Positions 26,049-35,327 of a stretch of DNA of 64,000 nt are shown here, piece by piece. The stretch spans positions 13,534-77,533 of the forward strand of contig JAYTOI010000078.1 in NCBI GenBank assembly GCA_043747875.1, in the 5' to 3' direction. The DNA is from CADEED01 sp043747875. GTDB taxonomy: Bacteria > Pseudomonadota > Gammaproteobacteria > Steroidobacterales > Steroidobacteraceae. A program made the position numbers and the translations under genes. Position 1 is the stretch's first letter. Every line of letters begins with the position of its first letter. A model generated the notes under the pieces. It did not search any database. It saw only the letters and a program-made list of their open reading frames with translations, and was not told the DNA's origin.

Positions 26049-27065
26049 CTAACTCGTTGAAAAACCGGGCAGGCTCGGAAGTTTGGACGGAGCGCCCGGT
26101 ACCTCGCGCACCAGGCGCGGCACCAGGTAGCCGGACAGGCGCGCGGACAGTTCGGCGATGAGCGCCTGCGCCTGGCGCTCATCGACGTCGAAGTGCGCGG
26201 TGCCACGCACCCGATCCGGCAGGTGCAGGTAGTAAGGCAGAACGCCGGCGTCCATGAGCGCGCAGGACAGCCGCGCCAACGTCGCGACGTCGTCGTTCAC
26301 GCCATGCAGCAGCACGGACTGGTTGAGCAGCGTGACGCCGGCCGCGCGCAGCTTCGTGCAGGCGGCGCGCACGTCGTCGTCGATCTCGTTCGGATGGTTG
26401 GCGTGCAGCACGAAGATCAGCGGCCGGCGCACGCCACGCGCCCAATCGACCAGCGCGGCGTCGACGCGCGACGGCAGCACGATGGGCTGGCGCGTGTGTA
26501 CGCGGATGCGGCGTATGTGCGGGATGGCACTCAACGCGTCCGTGATCTGCGCGAGCCGCGCATCGCTCAGCGACAGCGGATCGCCGCCGCTGAGGATCAC
26601 CTCTTCGACGCTGGCATCCGCGGCAATCGCCGCGAGCGCGGCGTGGAAACGCGGCGCGGCTGCGGTATCCGCGCCCGGCGCCTGCTCCGCGTATGGAAAT
26701 TCGCGGCGGAAGCAATAGCGGCAGTGGATCGCGCAGGCCTGAGTCGTGACCAGCAAGGCGCGGCCGGCGTACTTCTGCAGCAAGTTGGGCGCGCGCAGCG
26801 CTGCGCGCTCGTGCAACGGGTCGGCCTCGTACCCCGCCGCGTCCCTGAGCTCCTCGGCGCGCGGCAACACCTGGCGCAGCAGCGGATCGTTGGCGTCACC
26901 GTGACGCATGCGCGCCAGGTAGCTAGGCGTCACGCGCAGGGCGAACAGGCCGTCCGCAGCCCGCGCGCCCGCGAGCAGCGAGTTGGGCAGGCCGAGCGTC
27001 GCGAGCAGCGTCTCCGGCTTCGTGATGGCGCGCGAAAGCTCCCGTTGCCAGGTGGTCTGCGTCAT
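26049..27065 (-). CDS. epmB: EF-P beta-lysylation protein EpmB (lysine 2,3-aminomutase family)
   Basis: A 338-residue radical SAM protein. The iron-sulfur motif is C111-C115-C118 (ACAIHCRYCFR). Other markers are QKYAGRALLVTTQAC before it, EEVILSGGDPLSLSD for SAM binding, and RIRVHTRQPIVLPSRV. Length and lack of the C-terminal zinc/PLP extension of clostridial aminomutases fit EpmB, which turns (S)-alpha-lysine into (R)-beta-lysine for attachment to elongation factor P. The efp and epmA genes are not in the window. It is separated from the DUF1080 gene by nine bases and from the sigma gene by 57. EpmB is largely confined to gammaproteobacteria, which supports the taxonomic guess. Confidence 0.9.
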   Translation of the reverse strand: MTQTTWQRELSRAITKPETLLATLGLPNSLLAGARAADGLFALRVTPSYLARMRHGDANDPLLRQVLPRAEELRDAAGYEADPLHERAALRAPNLLQKYAGRALLVTTQACAIHCRYCFRREFPYAEQAPGADTAAAPRFHAALAAIAADASVEEVILSGGDPLSLSDARLAQITDALSAIPHIRRIRVHTRQPIVLPSRVDAALVDWARGVRRPLIFVLHANHPNEIDDDVRAACTKLRAAGVTLLNQSVLLHGVNDDVATLARLSCALMDAGVLPYYLHLPDRVRGTAHFDVDERQAQALIAELSARLSGYLVPRLVREVPGAPSKLPSLPGFSTS

Positions 27066-27074
27066 GCTGCGGAG

Positions 27075-27884
27075 CTACTCGAGCGGCTTGATCTGGATGT
27101 TGCGGAACCAGACTGGCTGGCTTTCCGCCTGCAGCGCGATGTGGCCAAACGCCAACTGCAGCGGCGCACCGGCGGCGAGCAGGCTCTGGGCGCTCTCTTC
27201 CTTCGGATCGAGCTGCGGATGCTGGTAGCGCAGCACCTCGACGCCGTTGATTCGGTGGATCACTTCGTCGTTGCCGCGCACTTCCACCTCGACTTTCACC
27301 CATTCGTCGACTGGATAGAGCTTCGAGCTCGAATCGATGATGTGGTCCGTGAGGAGTTTGCCCTTCATCTCGAGGTTGGTGCCGGGCGTGCACACGTTGC
27401 CGGTCTGACGGCCCGCGGTGGCGCCGGCCGCCAGGAACTGCACTTCCATGCTCGCCGGCCACGCCTGCTCGACCGTCATCGTGAGCGGCGACTGCGAGTG
27501 GATCATCACGCCGCTGTTGAGCTTGGCCCACGGCGGAGAATCCGCGACCGCCTGTCCCGCGATCTTGTACTCGAGCCGCAGGATGTAGCGCGAGTACGGC
27601 TGGTTCGAATACAGATGGCCGAACTGCCCGTCGAACTTGCCGTATTGGTCGTAGGCCACCTTGATGACCCCGTCCTCGACGCGGAATGTGTTGGCATAGT
27701 TCTCGTTGAGCGCGTGCTTGGCGATCTTGATGGTCCAGCCGTCGAGATTTTTCCCGTTGAACAGCGCGTGCCACTCGCCCGGCTTCGGCGCGGTCTGCGT
27801 GAGTGCCGGATTCACCGGCTGCGCACACGCGTCGAAGGCCCCGCACGCGCATGCCGCGGCCACCATCCAGGCACCGAATTTCAT
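27075..27884 (-). CDS. DUF1080 (3-keto-disaccharide hydrolase-type) exported protein
   Basis: A 269-residue protein with a signal peptide (MKFGAWMVAAACACGAFDACAQ) and a concanavalin-like DUF1080 domain: GEWHALFNGKNLDGWTIKI, FRVEDGVIKVAYD, YILRLEYKI, NSGVMIHSQ, SMEVQFLA and the late YPVDEWVKVEVEVRG, HRINGVEVLRYQ and AFGHIALQAES. Some members hydrolyse 3-keto-glycosides; others may only bind sugars. The family is common in plant-polysaccharide degraders. The signal region has several cysteines; CACGAFDAC could hold a lipobox, but the fit is poor. Confidence 0.87.
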   Translation of the reverse strand: MKFGAWMVAAACACGAFDACAQPVNPALTQTAPKPGEWHALFNGKNLDGWTIKIAKHALNENYANTFRVEDGVIKVAYDQYGKFDGQFGHLYSNQPYSRYILRLEYKIAGQAVADSPPWAKLNSGVMIHSQSPLTMTVEQAWPASMEVQFLAAGATAGRQTGNVCTPGTNLEMKGKLLTDHIIDSSSKLYPVDEWVKVEVEVRGNDEVIHRINGVEVLRYQHPQLDPKEESAQSLLAAGAPLQLAFGHIALQAESQPVWFRNIQIKPLE

Positions 27885-28548
27885 GAGAATTCCCCCATTC
27901 GAAGAAGACGAAATTCTAGCATCTATCCGCGATTTCCCCGGGCGCGCTCGCCCGAGCGCGCCAGGTCTTCTCGATCATCATGTCGTCTCGATTCGGGTAC
28001 CCACGAACGGGAGCGTGCGACGAACGTTCGTCGCGGACGCACGCACGGCCCGACAGATAGTCAAATTGCCGATGGCAGTGAGCCGGCTGATCACGATAGC
28101 GGTACCAGCGATTCACGTACGCATGCTCATCGATGTACGACGCGCGGTCGCACGTCGCCGACAACACGCAGCGCCAGATTCGACGCGCGTTCAAAAAACA
28201 CGACGACGCAAGCATTTGCGCTGCAGCGTTCCTGCAGACAACACGCGAGCCAAGGCGGACAAGGCGTGGGTCAGCAGGGACACGATCCGAGCCAAATGCA
28301 TGGCCATTCACTTTTCCGGTGGACAGCGCTGTCATTAGGCGTAATTTATGGGGCGTTTCACAGGGGGATCTCGTTTGACAACGCTGGTCACCGCGCATGC
28401 GGCGGCCTCGTGATCCATGGAGTGAGTCATACGGTGCAGGGAGCGCACGCTTTGCCAAAAGCGCTCGTGCGCGCGCCGCGCAGTCGTCTAACTACTCCGG
28501 GATGTCGGCGGGACATCGGCAATATTGTTGCTAGGAGGAGAACTGACT
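27885..28548. other. 664-base intergenic region upstream of the CBM2-GH5 gene
   Basis: Frames crossing this gap have no protein-like composition. It is less GC-rich than its neighbours and must contain the divergent promoters for the DUF1080 and GH5 genes. An AAAAGCGCT element at 28457-28465 resembles half of the AGCGCT palindromes seen before other glycosidase genes, and CTAACTA lies at 28488-28494. No RNA gene recognised. Confidence 0.5.
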
Positions 28549-31305
28549 ATGTTTCGTTCATCGCTAAAGTGGAAATGGGCGCTCGCTGCGCTCGTAGCCA
28601 CTCTCGGCGGCACCAGCGCGTACGCGCAGAACGCCGCCTGCCAAGTCAATTACACACAAGCCTGGAGCAACGGCAACGTCGCTCACGGCGCGAACGTCGA
28701 GATCCGGAATCTCGGCCCGGCCATCAACGGCTGGACTCTCACGTTCAATTTCGCCGGCGGACAGACGTTGCAGAACGGCTGGCCGGTGGCGGTCACGCAG
28801 TCGGGCACCACGCTGACGGCCCAGAGCACAGCGCCCTGGAATGCGAACATTGCGACCAACGGATCGTTCACGGTGGGCATGAACCTGAACGGCCCGTTCA
28901 ACCCCGCGCCCAGCAGCTTCAGCCTGAACGGCGTGGTCTGCGGCGGCGGCGGCGGCCAGAACACGGGGCCGACGATCTCGATCTCGGCACCGGCCAACAA
29001 CAGCACGATTAACGCGGCAAGCTTTGCGTTCTCGGCGACGGCTGCTGACACGAACACCGGCGGCGCAATTCAGCGCGTCGAGTTTCGCGTCAATGGCGCA
29101 CTCGTTGCGACCGACACGGCGGCGCCGTATACGACGACGGTCACCACGACGACTCTTCTCGTGGGCGCCAACACACTGCAAGCGACCGCATTCGACAACG
29201 GCGTTCCGGCGCCGGTGATCAGCGCGAGTGCTTCAGTGACGGTCACTCGGCCGGCTGTCAATGGTGGCAACACGCCGCCAACGGTTTCGGTGACGGCACC
29301 GACCGCGGGTCAGGTCTTCCCGACCGGCACGACGACGGTGACGTTGTCGGCAACCGCCGCGGACACGAACACCGGTGGCGGCGTCGCCAACGTGCAGTTC
29401 CTGATCGACGGTGTCCCCGTCGGCGCGGCGGACATTGCCGCGCCCTACAGCGTCACCGTCGCGGTCGCGCCGGGTGCGCACACGGCGCAGGCCAGAGCGA
29501 CTGACAATGGAGTGCCGGCACCTGTTCTGGTGACCACTTCGGCGGCGGTGAACTTCACGATTCCTGGCATTGTCCAGCCCGCCCTGCAGGCCGTACCGAC
29601 CTCGGTCTCGGTTCCGAGCGGCGGCACGGCTCAGGCGACGATTCGCCGGAACACCGCGCCCACCGCGAATGTGCCGGTGACCATCCTCCGCACCAGCGGC
29701 AGCACCGAAATCTCGGCTGCGCCCCTTGCGCTGACGTTGACGCCGGCCAATGGAGCCACCGGTCTGCCGGTGACCTTCAGCGCGGCGGCAGGCACGACCG
29801 CGGTCAGCGCCGTGTTCACGGCCAGCGCCCCGGGGCACACGCCGGTCGCGATCACCGTGACGCGCACGCCGGCTATGGGTGGCAACAACGCGCTGTTCCG
29901 CGTCAACGCGAATGGTCGCGTCACCAAGAACGGCACGCTGTTCCCGGTGCATTGCGGTGCATGGTTCGGCATGGAAGGCCGCCATGAGCCGTCTAACGAT
30001 CAGGACAACCCGCGCGGCGCTCCGATGGAGCAGTACGTCGGCAATTCGTTCTTCGCGAACGGTGGTTCCGGCACGGGCCGCACCATTGCGCAGACGATGT
30101 CGCAGATCGCAGGAATGGGCATCAACGTCATCCGCGTGCCGCTGGTGCCGCAGATGTTCCAGGCGAACAATCCGCAGGGTGTTGCGACTTCCAACGGCCG
30201 TCGCATCTTCAAGAACCATGCCTCGGTGATCCAGCCGACCTCGCGTGCCTATCTCAACCAGATGATCACGGCGGCGGATGCGGCAAACATCGAAGTCATG
30301 CTCGACATCCACTCCTGCTCGAATTTCGTGGGCTGGAGAAAGGGCCGCCTCGACGCGCGCCCGCCATGGGTGGATCGCGACCGCGAGAACTACGACTTCA
30401 AGCGTGAAGATGCATCGTGCTCGGCCACCGGCAATCCGGCCGGCGTGACGCAGATCGATGCGTACAACACCTCGTTGTGGCTCGAAAACCTGCGCACTCT
30501 GGCGGGTATCGGCGGCACGCTGGGCGTGGACAACATCTTCGGTATCGACATCTACAACGAGCCGCACGATTACACGTGGGCCGAGTGGAAGTCGCTGACC
30601 GAGCAGGCGTTCGCCGCCATCAATGCGATCAACCCGAACATCCTGCTGGTCGTGGAAGGTATCGGTACGACGCCGGGAGTGCAGGACGGCTCGCCGACCA
30701 CGTTCACTCAGGAACCGCACGGCAATGTCGCCACCAACCCGAACTGGGGTGAGAACCTGTTCTCGCAGAACACCACCCCGCTCGCCGTGCCGAAAGATCG
30801 CTTGGTCTTCTCGCCGCACACCTACGGCCCGTCGGTGTTCGTGCAGAAGATGTTCATGGATCCGGCGCAGACCGCGTGCACAGGCCTCGAAGGCGACGCG
30901 GCTGGTGACCTCGACTGCCGCATCGTGATCAACCCGACGCTGTTGCGTTCGGGCTGGGAAGAGCACTTCGGCTACCTCAAGCAGCAGGGCTTCGCAATCG
31001 TGGTCGGCGAGTTCGGCGGCAACATGGACTGGCCGCTGGGCCAGGCCAACCTGCGTGACCGCGCTCGCTGGAGCCACATCACCACCAACGTGGATCAGCA
31101 ATGGCAGGATGCCTTCGTCGACTACATGGTCGAGAAGGACATCGAAGGCTGCTACTGGTCGATCAATCCGGAATCGGGCGACACGGCCGGCTGGTACGGC
31201 CATGCCTACAACCCCATCTCCAATCCGGGTGGCTGGGGCGAATGGCAGGCGTTCGACGCCCGCAAGACGACGCTTCTGAACCGGCTCTGGCAGGGAGTTC
31301 CCTGA
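28549..31305 (+). CDS. Modular GH5 cellulase with CBM2 and two Ig-like modules
   Basis: A 918-residue secreted enzyme. Signal peptide 1-26 (ends AYAQ). Residues 30-131 are a CBM2 cellulose-binding module, flanked by Cys31 and Cys131 and with surface tryptophans in NGWTLTF, QNGWPV and APWNAN. Two Ig-like repeats follow (about 138-234 and 241-338, each with ISAP/VTAP and a DTNTGG turn), then a linker and the GH5 barrel from about 445. Catalytic residues are Glu671 (acid/base, DIYNEPH) and Glu821 (nucleophile, VVGEFGG). It should cut beta-1,4-glucan outside the cell. AGGAGG precedes the ATG at 28549; an upstream ATG at 28525 contains the ribosome site. A strong terminator follows. Confidence 0.92.
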   Translation: MFRSSLKWKWALAALVATLGGTSAYAQNAACQVNYTQAWSNGNVAHGANVEIRNLGPAINGWTLTFNFAGGQTLQNGWPVAVTQSGTTLTAQSTAPWNANIATNGSFTVGMNLNGPFNPAPSSFSLNGVVCGGGGGQNTGPTISISAPANNSTINAASFAFSATAADTNTGGAIQRVEFRVNGALVATDTAAPYTTTVTTTTLLVGANTLQATAFDNGVPAPVISASASVTVTRPAVNGGNTPPTVSVTAPTAGQVFPTGTTTVTLSATAADTNTGGGVANVQFLIDGVPVGAADIAAPYSVTVAVAPGAHTAQARATDNGVPAPVLVTTSAAVNFTIPGIVQPALQAVPTSVSVPSGGTAQATIRRNTAPTANVPVTILRTSGSTEISAAPLALTLTPANGATGLPVTFSAAAGTTAVSAVFTASAPGHTPVAITVTRTPAMGGNNALFRVNANGRVTKNGTLFPVHCGAWFGMEGRHEPSNDQDNPRGAPMEQYVGNSFFANGGSGTGRTIAQTMSQIAGMGINVIRVPLVPQMFQANNPQGVATSNGRRIFKNHASVIQPTSRAYLNQMITAADAANIEVMLDIHSCSNFVGWRKGRLDARPPWVDRDRENYDFKREDASCSATGNPAGVTQIDAYNTSLWLENLRTLAGIGGTLGVDNIFGIDIYNEPHDYTWAEWKSLTEQAFAAINAINPNILLVVEGIGTTPGVQDGSPTTFTQEPHGNVATNPNWGENLFSQNTTPLAVPKDRLVFSPHTYGPSVFVQKMFMDPAQTACTGLEGDAAGDLDCRIVINPTLLRSGWEEHFGYLKQQGFAIVVGEFGGNMDWPLGQANLRDRARWSHITTNVDQQWQDAFVDYMVEKDIEGCYWSINPESGDTAGWYGHAYNPISNPGGWGEWQAFDARKTTLLNRLWQGVP

Positions 31306-31324
31306 ACTAGTTAGCCGTCGATAC

Positions 31325-32944
31325 TCAGCCGGGGCTGGCTTGACCGCCAGCCCCGGCTTTTTTTCGCCCGGAATTCCGCGCGCGCTTGCCGGCCGCCGCG
31401 CGCTCATCGGTCGCGCTTCGAGCGTGCTCATAGGAATATCCCAGCGACAGCAGCGCCTGCTCGTCCCAGGCGCGGCCGAAGAAAGACAACCCGATCGGCA
31501 TTCCCGCGACGTCGCCCATGGGTACGGTGAGATGTGGATAGCCGCTGAGCGCGGCCATCAGCGAGGCGGATCCGGTGGAGCGATCACCGTTGATCAGATC
31601 GATGGACCACGCCGGCCCGGTGGTTGGAGCCAGCAATGCCGCGACGTCGTACTCGCGCAGCAGCCGGTCGATGCCGAGCGCGCCGGACAACGCCTTCGCG
31701 CGCCGCAGCCGCTCGACGTACTCTGGATCGTCGAGGCCGTTCGTAATCTGGGCCTGCTCGAACAACTCCTGACCGAAGTACGCCAGCTCCCGCGGCTCGG
31801 CGCGATTGAACGCGATCAGGTCCTCGAGCGTGCGCGTCTTGACCGCGACCGGTGTCGTAGCCAGATACGCGTTGAGATCCGCCTTGAACTCCGTCAGCAG
31901 GATCGGCAATTGCAATGGCCGCAGCTCCGTGAGGTCGAGCTTGTCGATCATGACGAGCTCGGCGCCCTGCGCCTTCAGGACCTCGAGCGCCGTGTCGAAC
32001 ACCTGGCGTGTGGCGGGCGAATACCCCTCGATGAAGCGCGCCACACCGAGGCGCGTGCCCTTGAGTGCGTCGGCGCGCAGGCCGGCGTAGTAGTTAGTCT
32101 GCGGGCCTGCGCCTGGAGTCGCGCGCGTCACCATGGCAGACAGCAACAGCGCGGCATCGGCCACGCCGGCCGCCATCGGACCGGCGGTGTCCTGCGAGTG
32201 GCTTATCGGCACGATGCCCTCGCTCGAGACCAGGCCGACGGTGGGCTTGAGACCCACGAGGCCGTTGACGGACGATGGACACACGATGGACCCGTTGGTC
32301 TCGGTGCCCACCGACACCGGCGCGAAGCGCGCGGCGACCGCCGCCGCGGAGCCCGCGCTCGACCCGCACGCGGTGCGGCGCGCATCGCGATGGTTCACGG
32401 TCAGCCCGCCGACTGCGCTCCAGCCGCTCGACGAGCTGGAGGAACGGAAGTTCGCCCACTCCGACAGGTTGGCCTTGGCGATGACGACCAGGCCGGCGGC
32501 CTGCAGCCGTTCGACCAGCGGCGCGCTGCGCGCGCGCAGGTTGTCAGCCAGCGCCAGCGAGCCGGCGGTAGTGGCCATGCCCGCCAGATCGATGTTGTCC
32601 TTGATGACGACCGGAATGCCGTGCAGCGGCCCGCGCAGCCGGCCGGCGGCGCGCTCCGCGTCGAGCTGCCGCGCCTCGCGCAGGGCATTCGGGTTCGTCG
32701 CGATGATCGCGTGCAACTTCGCGTCGCATTCTGCGATGCGCGCGAGGTAGCTCCGCACCAGCTTCCCGGAAGTGGTCTGCTTGCGCTCGAGCGCGGTCGC
32801 GAGGTCGGCGGCGGTGGCGGTAGATAGATCGAGCGGCCCGGCACCGCGACTGTCGCCGCAGGCCTGGATCTCCGGGCCGAGCAGCAGCGCCGCGCACAAC
32901 AACGCCACACGAGCCCGCGTGCGAAAAATTTCGACGATACGCAT
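31325..32944 (-). CDS. Amidase-signature hydrolase, exported
   Basis: A 539-residue amidase-signature enzyme with a full Ser-Ser-Lys triad: Lys in IPVVIKDNIDLAG, the cis-Ser in ACGSSAGSAAAVAA and nucleophile Ser in GTETNGSIVCPSS. The N-terminus has a signal sequence ending EIQAC, which may be a lipobox. Such enzymes hydrolyse amides, for example of amino acids or small peptides; the substrate cannot be read. The last dozen codons encode a basic, Gly-rich tail (RKKAGAGGQASPG) and overlap the terminator hairpin of the convergent GH5 gene, which may explain the odd tail. Confidence 0.88.
   Translation of the reverse strand: MRIVEIFRTRARVALLCAALLLGPEIQACGDSRGAGPLDLSTATAADLATALERKQTTSGKLVRSYLARIAECDAKLHAIIATNPNALREARQLDAERAAGRLRGPLHGIPVVIKDNIDLAGMATTAGSLALADNLRARSAPLVERLQAAGLVVIAKANLSEWANFRSSSSSSGWSAVGGLTVNHRDARRTACGSSAGSAAAVAARFAPVSVGTETNGSIVCPSSVNGLVGLKPTVGLVSSEGIVPISHSQDTAGPMAAGVADAALLLSAMVTRATPGAGPQTNYYAGLRADALKGTRLGVARFIEGYSPATRQVFDTALEVLKAQGAELVMIDKLDLTELRPLQLPILLTEFKADLNAYLATTPVAVKTRTLEDLIAFNRAEPRELAYFGQELFEQAQITNGLDDPEYVERLRRAKALSGALGIDRLLREYDVAALLAPTTGPAWSIDLINGDRSTGSASLMAALSGYPHLTVPMGDVAGMPIGLSFFGRAWDEQALLSLGYSYEHARSATDERAAAGKRARNSGRKKAGAGGQASPG
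31327..31364 (+). terminator. Rho-independent terminator of the GH5 gene, inside the amidase 3' end
   Basis: Perfect 13-base stem AGCCGGGGCTGGC (31327-31339) / GCCAGCCCCGGCT (31346-31358), six-base loop, then seven Ts (31358-31364). It lies 21 bases after the GH5 stop and doubles as the last codons of the opposite-strand amidase gene. Confidence 0.93.
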
Positions 32945-33103
32945 GAGCGCGGCTCCCGGTGGTGTGCGGGGAGCATATCAGGGCGGTGCGCGCCCCTGCC
33001 TCCAGTCGCGAGGCGCGCAAGAGTGGATGCGGGCGCTGCGCGATATCCCCGTCCTACGGGGGCATTTTCTCAGGAAATCTGCACCACGAGCGACGTGGGT
33101 AAA

Positions 33104-34177
33104 TCAGCGCGGAGCGGCACCGGTCGAGTCGCGCAGTACCAGGTTCAGCTCGATGAAATGCGGCTGTTCGCGGTCTTGCGAAGTACGCGACGTTTCCGTC
33201 AGCCACCGGGCCGCCTGCTCCGCGATGGATTTCATCGGGCGGCAGACGGTGGTGAGACTGGGATTGAGCATGCTCGCGAAGACGCTGTCGTCGAAACCGA
33301 TGACGGACAGATGCTGCGGAATCGAGATGCCCATCTGCGCGGCAACCTTGAGAACACCGGCGGCCATCCGGTCGTTGCTCGCGAAAATGGCGGTGGGGCG
33401 ATCCGGCAGCGACAGCAGGGAGGCCGCGCACGACATGCCCGACGCAAACTCGTAGTCACCCTCGCGGATCGCGATATGCGATTCGGGAATGCCCTTGGCG
33501 CGCAATGCTTCGATGAAACCGATCCGGCGTTCCACCGCGGACTTGAACCGGCTTGGGCCGGTCACCATTCCGAATTGCCGGTGCCCGAGGCTGAGAAGGA
33601 ACTCCGCCAACTCGACCACCGCCGTCCGCTCCTGCGAAACGAGCATCAGGCCATAGTCTTTCAACGGCACGGAAGCGATGCCCACCGTGGGAATATTGTT
33701 AGCCTTGAGCGCGGTGGCCAGCTCCTCGATTTCGGTGACGGGCGGAATGACGACGAGCCCGTCGAGCCGGGTGCTGCGCGCGAAATCGAGGATATCCTCG
33801 ACGAGGGTCGGGGATCCGAACTGGCAGGGATGCACCAAGAGCTCATAGCGCCGCTGAGAGCACACCGAAAATATTCCACGCTGGACATGATCGAGCACCA
33901 CGGCATTCGGATCGTCGTGGACCAGGCCGATCATGAACGACTGCTGCGACGCGAGCGCGCGCGCGCGCAGACTGGGGCGGTAGTCGAGCGAACGGATGAC
34001 CTGCATCACGCGGGAGCGGGTGTCGGCATTCACCAACGGAGATTCGTTGATGACCCTGGACACGGTGCGCAGAGAAACACCGGCCTGTTGGGCGACGTGC
34101 GTGATGGTTGCTTCACGCGACACCATTGCACCAGCCCACCGAGCACCCTGCGATTTCGCCTTCGACTTCATCACCAT
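33104..34177 (-). CDS. LacI-family transcriptional regulator
   Basis: A 357-residue LacI/GalR protein. The helix-turn-helix is ATITHVAQQAGVSLRTVSRVINESPLVNADTRSRVMQVIRSLDYRP, with recognition helix VSLRTVSR and the hinge helix SLRARALAS. The C-terminal sugar-binding domain resembles periplasmic binding proteins (IGLVHDDPNAVVLDHVQRGIFS, LDGLVVIPP, RPTAIFASNDRMAAG, LSVIGFDDSVFASMLNPSLTTV). The first ATG gives an unusual basic tail before the helix-turn-helix; the ATG for MVSREATI at 34126 is an alternative. It lies among glycosidase genes and is the candidate reader of the AGCGCT-core palindromes nearby. Confidence 0.9.
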   Translation of the reverse strand: MVMKSKAKSQGARWAGAMVSREATITHVAQQAGVSLRTVSRVINESPLVNADTRSRVMQVIRSLDYRPSLRARALASQQSFMIGLVHDDPNAVVLDHVQRGIFSVCSQRRYELLVHPCQFGSPTLVEDILDFARSTRLDGLVVIPPVTEIEELATALKANNIPTVGIASVPLKDYGLMLVSQERTAVVELAEFLLSLGHRQFGMVTGPSRFKSAVERRIGFIEALRAKGIPESHIAIREGDYEFASGMSCAASLLSLPDRPTAIFASNDRMAAGVLKVAAQMGISIPQHLSVIGFDDSVFASMLNPSLTTVCRPMKSIAEQAARWLTETSRTSQDREQPHFIELNLVLRDSTGAAPR

Positions 34178-34872
34178 TGTCCGACGTTAACCGTCAACAC
34201 GGATTTCCGATAGGAGCGGCGCGAAATTCATGCCACATTGGCCGCTGAAATCACTGCTTTTTTACTGATAAACAAATTTAGGAAATGATGCGCACGTTTC
34301 ATGACGGTCGCGCGAAAGTAAATCGGCGTCGGCATGCTGGTGGTGTCCGCGGCAATCGCGGCAGGTGCTCATGCGGCTAACCATCCCTGTGCCGCGAGCA
34401 CACGGACGACCGCGAGATCGCATGATCGATCCAGTTGCGACTGGACAGCCGCGGCAGCGCTTCACGGAAGGACGGGCGGCGGACGCCGAGGGGCAGGACC
34501 TCGCGCGGCGATGGGCGGAGACAGGCCTGCGTCGGCCGGAATGGAGCGACACTACTGCCCGGCAAGCAACGCGATCCCGTGATGGCGCGCCACTTTCGTG
34601 CAGGCGCAGCGGTCGCCGACGCAGGCTGCGCGTATCGTCATGGATCGCATCGGCGCGTCACCAGGGGCGGAGGCGCTGATTTCCCTGGCATCAACGGGCG
34701 CGACGCGACTACGACGACGCCGCAGATTTCGAGTCGGTTGCAAACGCGAGCAGTACGCGATCGCGCGACGCGCGAGCTCAGGGTGTTTGCCGGTGTGCGG
34801 CCCGCCGGCCGAGACCAGCCGGCGGTCGCGGCAACGGGCCGCGACCGCCGTATCTACCTATCTACCGTCGCG
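34178..34872. other. 695-base gap between the LacI and mannanase genes
   Basis: No convincing coding frame; the long plus-strand frame starting at 34435 is mostly the reverse of the mannanase gene. The right end holds a perfect hairpin, listed separately. The left end, AT-rich near 34250-34290, probably holds the LacI gene's promoter. Confidence 0.5.
34821..34849 (-). terminator. Terminator-like hairpin after the mannanase gene
   Basis: GGCGGTCGCGGC (34821-34832) and GCCGCGACCGCC (34838-34849) form a perfect 12-base stem with a 5-base loop, 24 bases beyond the mannanase stop. No T-tract is visible, so it may act as a stabilising hairpin instead. Confidence 0.5.
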
Positions 34873-35327
34873 CTACGGCGCGACGAACTGCCATTGCTGG
34901 TTGAGGCTGGTGCCGTTCGTCCAGAACTCCATGATCCCGCCGTCGTTGGTGGCCCCACCCGTGTCGAGCGCCTTGCCATTCGCACGGTTGATGATCTTGA
35001 AGAACCCGGCCGCCCCGCTCACCGGCGTGATCGTCCACTGCTGGTTGAAGCTCCCACCGTTCGCCCACTGGCCCACCGGCGTGTCGTCCGCCGTGCGGTT
35101 GATGCTGTCGAGGAACTTGCTGCCCGTGACGCACATGAGCTTCGCGAAGCCCCCGACGTACGTCAGCACGTAACGCTGGTTGTTGCTCGAGCCATCGGCC
35201 CACTGACCGACGCTCGCGCCATCGGCGGTGGAACCGAGGTTGTCGAGCATCTTGCCGCTGGCGCGATTGCGCAGGCTGTACGTACCCGCCGCAGGCAAGC
35301 CAGTGGGGTTCGGGTTCGGATTCGGCG
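34862..35327 (-). repeat. Copy A of a 466-base direct repeat (ricin-type module)
   Basis: This stretch, the 3' end of the mannanase gene plus 11 bases past its stop, is nearly identical to 36347-36812 in the neighbouring GH5 gene. The offset is a constant 1485 bases from one end to the other, so no insertions or deletions separate the copies; only scattered substitutions are seen. It codes for the proline-asparagine linker and the ricin-type beta-trefoil module. Confidence 0.92.

Noticed and set aside
26193..29012. 939-residue plus-strand frame
   Set aside because: It runs antisense to epmB and the DUF1080 gene and out of frame into the GH5 gene; composition is that of a shadow frame.
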